Source: Hygrocybe punicea (Eukaryota > Basidiomycota > Agaricomycetes > Agaricales > Hygrophoraceae). Taken from it: a stretch of 64,000 bases of DNA. The stretch is from positions 4,581,590-4,645,589 of the forward strand of contig OY744471.1 of assembly GCA_963556145.1 (NCBI GenBank). The letters run 5' to 3'. A program made the position numbers and the translations under genes. The first letter of the stretch is position 1, and each line of letters starts with the position of its first letter. Of the stretch, positions 58,499 through 64,000 are shown one piece after another. The notes under the pieces are model-generated. The model was given only the letters and a program-made list of their open reading frames with translations, made no database searches and was not told the DNA's origin.

Positions 58499-59280
58499 CA
58501 TACAAACTAAAATTACCAAAAGCCTGGAAGATCTTTCCCGTATTTAACGTTGCCCTCCTTTCCCCATTCCAACCTCCTTCTTTCCCTATTCAACAAAAAT
58601 ACCATCTTCGACCTCCTCCCAAAATCATTGATAATGACGACCATTACGAAATAGAACATATCCTCAATTCTCGCATTTGTTGTAACAAATTATATTATTT
58701 AGTACACTGGCTTGATTATCCTCGTGATGAGGATTCCTGGATCCCTGCCACCGAAACTACATATTGCCAGGATCTTGTCGACGATTTCCATAAATTACAC
58801 CCCCGCACCCCTTCTTCGTTATCTCTTCATTCTCTTTTCACCCTTCCCCCTTTTGTTATCCCTCCTTTCTCTTCTTCCTCTATTCAACTTACCATTTACC
58901 CACACAATGCCAACCTTATTCTTAATGGCTCAAAAAACCACGAATTCCGGAAATATCTCTTTCCTCCTGGTATCACACACACTTATCTCTATGAAACCGC
59001 TCCCGTTGATGCTATCACATCCATCATCAAAATCTCTTCCCCCGTCATCGCCCCTGCCCAGATCGTCGACACCACTGGTTTTGGCATCCTCAATTTCAAC
59101 TCTCGCAAGAAAACCTGTCCCTACGCTTTCCCGATCGTCCATTGTTATCGCCTTCCATCACCAATCCCCTCCGCCGCCCTTTCCCATCAATATGACATCA
59201 CTACCCCACATTGTTTCTCCCTCCTCCCTTCCTCATTTGTCCACAATTACCCTGTCAACCCCAATCACCTCGTGTATTGA
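58499..59280 (+). pseudogene. Gypsy Pol C-terminus: chromodomain plus ASCH-like domain
   Basis: It continues the Pol frame after element 5. The integrase tail motif is LPKAWKIFPVFNVALLSPF. The chromodomain follows at about 58645-58800 (YEIEHILNSRICCNKLYYLV, then HWLDYPRDEDSW). A Ser/Pro linker leads to about 58880-59165, where ILNGSKNHEFRKYLF gives an exact GxKxxExR motif, followed by TYLYETAPVDAITSIIKI and CPYAFPIVHCYRLP. This is the pattern of the ASCH/EVE (PUA-like) fold: the basic-acidic loop, a strand with Y/L, then an 'I..vv.I' strand. ASCH domains bind modified or structured nucleic acids. The stop is TGA 59278-59280. No lesion in this part. Confidence 0.75.
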
Positions 59281-59283
59281 GTT

Positions 59284-59853
59284 TTGCCAGCCCTAACCTT
59301 TCATCTTTATATACCATTTCTCTTTCTTTCTTTTTTCTTCACTCCTTGCCTTCTTCTCCCATGTCTGCCTCTGCTGTCTTTCTCCCTTCCTCCCCTTATT
59401 ACCATCTTCTTCCTCCTCGTTTTCGTATTCCTTGTTCTAAGCATTGCTTCTGTGACCGCGATGTCCGCTTCGCCATTGACTTGTTGCCTCCTTCTTCCTT
59501 TGGCTCTGTCCACCCCACGTCATCCATCGCTCATCTTGGCGTCGATCCTTTCTTCGCCCCCCATACCTTCTACTCCACACATCCCATTGGCCCCCCCCCC
59601 TCCTGCTGTTCCCCCAACCGTTCCTGTTTGGTTTTCCGATGAACCCGTCGACCCTTACCACGAATTCATTGACTGTGCTGCCATGTTTGACTCCATGTTC
59701 CCTCCGGTTAATCGGGACAATTCCCCTTGTTCCGGGGGTATTGTTACTTTTCACCCCAATTTAACCCCCACTTCTGACCCCGTTTCAGACTCTGCATCCC
59801 ATAACGATGTCATAACCTGGGTCCAGAACATTATCGACGACAATCGAAGATGA
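59284..59853 (+). CDS. Small 3' ORF of the Gypsy element, reaching into the LTR
   Basis: An open frame of about 190 codons just after Pol, mostly hydrophobic, Pro and Ser. Its last 37 codons lie in the 3' LTR (NDVITWVQNIIDDNRR then TGA). A matching C-terminal frame is present in the 5' LTR (51300-51366). A likely first ATG is at 59360 in another frame or 59461 in this one. The N-terminal half has a hydrophobic run (FLSFFFTPCLLLPCLPLLSF) that could be a membrane segment. No family recognised, and it may be fortuitous. Confidence 0.35.
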   Translation: MPALTFHLYIPFLFLSFFFTPCLLLPCLPLLSFSLPPLITIFFLLVFVFLVLSIASVTAMSASPLTCCLLLPLALSTPRHPSLILASILSSPPIPSTPHIPLAPPPPAVPPTVPVWFSDEPVDPYHEFIDCAAMFDSMFPPVNRDNSPCSGGIVTFHPNLTPTSDPVSDSASHNDVITWVQNIIDDNRR

Positions 59854-60311
59854 TATCCCAATCCATATGATTATCCTCATCGTCTGATCACCGCCGACGA
59901 GTCCCCAATGTCACACATGCTCATACAGGCACTCAATAATACTGCACAGCATAACCACCGGATCAGCTGTCTGCTGACACCAGACCCACAACATAGCCGT
60001 TGGCCACCATGTTGGCACCCCAAAACGTGTAGACCACAAAGTAAACCAAGACGCCATTCATCTCGGAGCTTATCCTCCTCACAGCCACGCATGACGAACA
60101 AGCCGACCCTAAAGTCGTCCACTAGTATATAATCATAGATACTCGTAGTCAGTAATCTTTAAGTTTAGTCTAGCTACTCTTCCCCTGACCGCTACCAGAA
60201 ACCCAGACTCTCCCCTACTCTTTACCATTGTTTGTACTTGCTCCTTATTTGAAACATCCTCGTTTGGTTTGTTGTTGCCGGAGTCCACTATAAGAACAGC
60301 GATCCGTAACA
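59742..60311 (+). repeat. 3' LTR of the Gypsy element
   Basis: 570 bp from TGTTACTTTTCACCCC to CCGTAACA. A TATA-like TAGTATATAATC lies at about 60122. A purine tract CCGGGGGTA just upstream (59733-59740) is a possible polypurine tract. Confidence 0.95.
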
Positions 60312-60316
60312 AATCT

Positions 60317-61939
60317 TGAGCCACAATACTGAGATTGATACCAACCTATACAAAACCTTATCATACCCTTGCTCTTCCCTACATGATGTGGTAGATAAAA
60401 GCACAGCAAGTGTGAATTATCCTGGAGAACTGTTTAGACAGATATGGAAAATGATTGCTGGATTTGCAATATTTTAAGTTCACAGGTAGGAAACATTTTG
60501 CAAGCAAGGTAACCAAATCAGACAGCATGGTTTCCAAGGCTGAACTTTGACTTTACATTTTTAAGTTTGTAGACATTCTTGTTTTGGAAGCACTTGGGTT
60601 AATTGTACAATGGGGAGAGGCAATCCTGGTTCAGAATGTGTGCCTTTGTACTTGTTTGTACCTCAGCCAAATGCTAAATTCTGATGGTAGAAGGGTTGAA
60701 ATTGTAGTTACAGTGCCTTGCAAGCTGTAATAGTTGGACAAAAGCACAACAGATAACAATGAATAGCATATGATCAATAATAATTGTGGAAAATTTCTGA
60801 TTTGCCTCTGAGTCAGAAACACCTTCAATAACCAGCTGCTGGGGAATGTGACATGCTTTTCAGCCTTTTCTGGTCATTTCTGGTCATGTTCACTGTCATC
60901 TCCTGCATTCCAAGAATCTTTATGGATAACTCACACAAGCACATTCCTTGTGTTTTAAAACTTGAGGATCCATCTAATAGACCTTATAAACAATATGTCC
61001 AGGACAGATGTTTGTCCCTGGCCCTAGATCTTCTTGGAGGCATCCATAAACAGGTGTTTTGAAAGTTTGAGAAACTTTTAAAATGTTCTGTCCCAAAGAC
61101 TTTGCTTAATTATGTATTGTCTATCATTTGCTCCACCAAAACTAATGCTCATTTGTGCTATACAAGGCTGCCATAGAAGTGACCATTACAATTCCATGTC
61201 AGTAGAGTGCCACATCCTGGAAATATTCAAACTCTGAGTGAGCGTTGCTGGTACCCACATACAACTCTCATCAATCTAAATCTGTTATTGATAGTGATGA
61301 ACTTTCAAGTCAGTGTATAGTTGGACCAAAACTAAGACTCTAGTGACCTGATTCTCAGTAGAAATTAGACTAGTATATGAAACATTAGGTTCAGGTTCAA
61401 ACCAGTTCAAACCAGGTCCACAGAATTCTCTTCTTGACTGAACCTTCAGGCATTACCCCAAACCTTGAACTAAACTTAGGTCCAGTTCACATAGGTTCAG
61501 CTTCAAACCCAGGTTCAGGACTGAAGCATACCATCACTAGTGGGGAAACTGTGGTTTGTGAGGAGCAGGACCTGTCCAATGACAGGGTATGTTGTGTCAA
61601 GCTACACGGACTTGACATGGACTGTCCATGGATTATTACATCATAATAGAATTTTATTCATGATTCTTGAAGGGTGCATCTGTGGTGAAGTTGTCTTAGG
61701 GGCAGAGAAGGAAGCTGTCCTGGTTTGGTCTTGCAAAACTCTGGTTGTGAGGCCATTTGGGTAAGTCTTCCAGTATCTGATTTGATCTACCCTGTACTGA
61801 CACTCTTACCAGTTTCATCTTTCATGCTTTAACTATGATTTTGCTCCATGAAACTGGGTGTGTCTGAGCTGCAAACCAAATGGTACCACTGGCAAGTGGT
61901 GCACTAACAGAATGATATATTACATACATATACGCGGGT
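60317..61939. other. A/T-rich spacer with a hAT-like terminal remnant
   Basis: No gene seen at 60317-61280. 61380-61540 is a run of GGTTCA/TGAACC motifs ending CATCACTA, related to the arm at 19893-20056. A possible left end TAGTGATGAACTTTCA is at 61289, but flanking octamers do not match. 61545-61939 shows nothing. Confidence 0.4.
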
Positions 61940-62515
61940 GATTTTTGTGATCAAATAATATGCAGATATCCAGTCATATTTTGAAACTATTTATGGTGTT
62001 ATCTCACTTGTGAAAATATTGTAGAAAAAAATATTATCTAAAAGTGATATTCATCCCAAAAATAGTGCATACAGAAATGACAATTATTTAGGCCTTTATT
62101 GTTTTAATTATTGTGAACATGTATTCAGAAAAGAGAAAATGATATTTAGGATTTCTAGACTGATATCTATGGCTTTTATTGTGAAGGCAGAATTTTAGAC
62201 TATTTGGTTTCCAGATAATCGGGACCTGGCTTGTGTCTGAATTATATTGAGACCAAATATCTTGAAGATCTGCCTGACAATGAGATTCACAGATATCTGG
62301 CCAGAAATCCTAAATATTTGGTTTTGTTTCTGAATACATGTACACAATAATGAAAACAATAAAGGCCTAAATAATTGTATTTTCTGTATGCACTATTTTA
62401 TGTATGAATACCGCATTTTAGATAACATTATTTTCTACAATATTTTCACAAGTGAGACAACAATGCAAATAGTTTTAAAATGTGACTGGATATTTGTGTA
62501 TTATTTGATCTAGAT
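61940..62515. mobile_element. Foldback MITE, copy 2
   Basis: Same family as 31782-32404: arms start GATCAAATAATATGCAG and GATCAAATAATACACAA (reverse complement of the right end), and share GTGAAAATATTGTAGAAAA and AGGCCTTTATTGTTTT. The loop has the AGACCAAATAT pair. Confidence 0.85.
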
Positions 62516-62639
62516 TTGTTTGTTGCAAAAAATATACATACATGTGATCTAAACATAGGGGGAAATCTTGTCTACTTGAAGTTGTACTCCCATGCCTTGA
62601 TTTTTTTACCATCGCAGTTATATGGGGGGGTTCTGGCCC

Positions 62640-63210
62640 TTACAGCTGTTGTCAGTGAGTATTGGAAACCCCAAAATTCCATGGTGGCTGTACATATCCA
62701 ATTAGGTAGTCTGCCGAGTTTCCGAACCCAAACATTGCAGCTCCAACTAAGCTTGTCTTTTTTGCACTCATACGTCATAATGGAAGAAGACCAAGCTACC
62801 ACAAGTGGTGACGACGATGAACTGCCACCAGCACAACGGAGCCCTCAAGAGTTTTCTTTGCAGCTCATCTACCATGTAGTTGCCAAGGGTAAACGAGGGC
62901 CCAAGGGTAGTAAGAAAGAGGCTCGAGGAAAAGACCTTCATTTTAGTTGCCATACAACGAACTATCTCGATTTTCTCAAGGCACGTCCTGAGGCCAAGGA
63001 CCCTGCAGATCTGCTTCATTGACATGTTTTGTTGGTGGTACAGGATGGGAACGCGGTTCTTGAGAGCGTGAGGAATGTGCTTTGGCATTCTGCGACAGCT
63101 TAGTCGGAGCTGCAACATTTGGGTTCGGAAACTCGGCAGACTACCTAATTGGATATGTACAGCCACCATGGAATTTCGGGGTTTCCAATACTCACTGACA
63201 ACAGCTGTAA
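62640..63210. mobile_element. TIR element with a captured exon (571 bp)
   Basis: Inverted arms of about 120 bp (62640-62757 and about 63095-63210) start TTACAGCTGTTGTCAGTGAG and are over 90% identical by eye. The arm motif ATTGGAAACCCC...TGGTGGCTGTACAT is related to the arms of the element at 35.6-36.8 kb. No target duplication is clear. The interior is coding-like. Confidence 0.8.
62779..63022 (+). pseudogene. Captured first exon inside the TIR element
   Basis: An ATG at 62779 opens a frame MEEDQATTSGDDDELPPAQR, then a basic stretch KGKRGPKGSKKEARGKDLHF and TNYLDFLKA. It reads like the acidic-to-basic N-terminus of a real protein, but stops after about 80 codons at the arm. Family not recognised. 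A transposase N-terminus is one option. Confidence 0.4.
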
Positions 63211-63361
63211 AATAAAATGAGTGTATATCGGAAATTCCCATTCTGCCACCCCATCACACTCCAAGGTATACTTCATAGTTTTTCAGTGGATTACATTGTC
63301 AAAACCCAAGATTCGTATGGCAGTATCTTAGAAATATTCTCTCCCGATACACCTCATACAT

Positions 63362-64000
63362 CTACGCATCCTCGATATTGAGTTGTGGCTTCTTCAACTT
63401 TCGACCAATTTGCGGCTCCGTGAGCCATTTCACGACGCGGTCCATATCATCCTCCAGTTGCACCTGTGGCAAAATTTCAAGCATATCCTTGGTTTCAATC
63501 GCACAATCCCGAAGCCAATTCAGACTGCACTGAAGGTGGAGGGGAGAACTGGGCTTTAAGTTGGCCTCCAACCTGCGAGATGCCTTCAAGATGCCGCTGC
63601 ATAAGCGAAGGATTATTAAATTGAGTTGACTGAGACAGGGTGGAGACCCTACTTCATCTTCGTCTGGCTTTCCATCACTCGCTCCAACTCATCTAGTGAA
63701 GCACCTCCCATCCGAATCTTCTTGGCCCGCTCCTTGGTCTCTTGCGCCATCTTCGTTGTCTGTTCCAGACACAGCAGCAGGTGCGGCAAGATGCCCAGGT
63801 AAACAAGCCGATACATCCTATTCTTCCACTGGATGGTGGGGGCTTGATGCAGGCAGGTTGTGAACAGGCGAGCTCGGGACGCTGCGAGACCGGACTTGGC
63901 AGCTTCCTTCCTGTGCAGGCGCATCTGGCGGTATGCCTGCTGGATGGTACGCACGGCTTGAAGTTCCTGTTGACATGCTACCGCAGAATAATCTTCACCT
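63362..64000 (-). CDS. C-terminal exons of a large host protein (TRANK1-like?), partial
   Basis: The minus-strand gene enters from beyond the window. Exon 64000-63653 and exon 63596-63362 join in phase across a 56-bp GT-AG intron (63652-63597). The stop is at 63362-63364. An IQ-like motif (TIQQAYRQMRLHRKEA) is followed by RLFTTCLHQAPTIQWKNRMY and LGILPHLLLCLEQT, then a charged helix with KERAKKIRMGG. The order IQ motif, then RLF...C, then LGxLPHLLLCL is what I recall at the C-terminus of fungal TPR/ankyrin-helicase (TRANK1-like) proteins, which is recollection only. No lesion seen. Confidence 0.5.

Larger units (their letters stand above)
51255..60311 (+). mobile_element. Ty3/Gypsy chromovirus-type retrotransposon, full length
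   Basis: LTRs with TGTTAC...GTAACA ends at 51255-51647 and 59742-60311 are flanked by the exact target duplication AATCT (51250-51254 and 60312-60316). The plus strand order is Gag with CCHC knuckle, protease, RT, RNase H, integrase, chromodomain, then an ASCH-like domain and a small 3' ORF. Two hAT-like elements are inserted (52191-53581 in gag, 57855-58498 in the integrase region). Without them and their duplications the element is about 7.0 kb. The copy is dead: about ten in-frame TGA codons. Confidence 0.97.

Overview
The window reads as repeat-saturated DNA of a basidiomycete fungus, most likely an Agaricomycete (inference). The support is short 50-60 bp GT-AG introns, DIRS/Ngaro-type and Ty3/Gypsy retroelements, a nuclear-type methionine aminopeptidase 2 and a fungal seven-helix receptor. 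No prokaryotic gene organisation is visible. A 100-base run of N (20918-21017) marks an assembly gap.

Layout. 0.6-8 kb: decayed genes of a DDE-integrase/HECT-like transposon, with a spliced fragment of an unidentified gene on the other strand between them. 9.4-10.6 kb: broken 5' part of a cullin gene (minus strand). 11.4-12.5 kb: an apparently intact DUF3669-type gene. 12.5-14.5 kb: a long-TIR transposon carrying a gene fragment. 14.7-19.2 kb: a DIRS/Ngaro-type tyrosine-recombinase retrotransposon (minus). 21-27.5 kb: a LINE split by a hAT-like element and by an LTR-like insertion. 27.5-29.7 kb: the 5' half of a second Ngaro-type element. 30-35 kb: repeats, including a TSD-flanked 2.2 kb LTR-type element. 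36.9-42.1 kb: an island with two apparently intact host genes, methionine aminopeptidase 2 and a 7TM receptor. 42.3-51.2 kb: foldback and hAT-like repeats. 51.3-60.3 kb: a complete, TSD-flanked Ty3/Gypsy chromovirus carrying two hAT-like insertions. 60.3-64 kb: foldbacks and the C-terminal exons of a large minus-strand host gene (TRANK1-like?).

Three signals stand out. First, the Gypsy Pol reading frame runs past its chromodomain into an ASCH/PUA-like domain with an exact GxKxxExR motif. Second, five hAT-like elements (TAG...CTA ends, 8-bp target duplications) have different subterminal arms. Most of them share two internal palindromic modules that recur about 20 times in the window: one centred on CAATTG, one a GGTGCACC-type hairpin next to a splice-donor-like GTAAGT. 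Third, nearly every nonsense mutation in the retroelements is TGA where an Arg CGA is expected, which points to CpG deamination as the main force of decay. The host genes MetAP2 and the receptor are free of such lesions.
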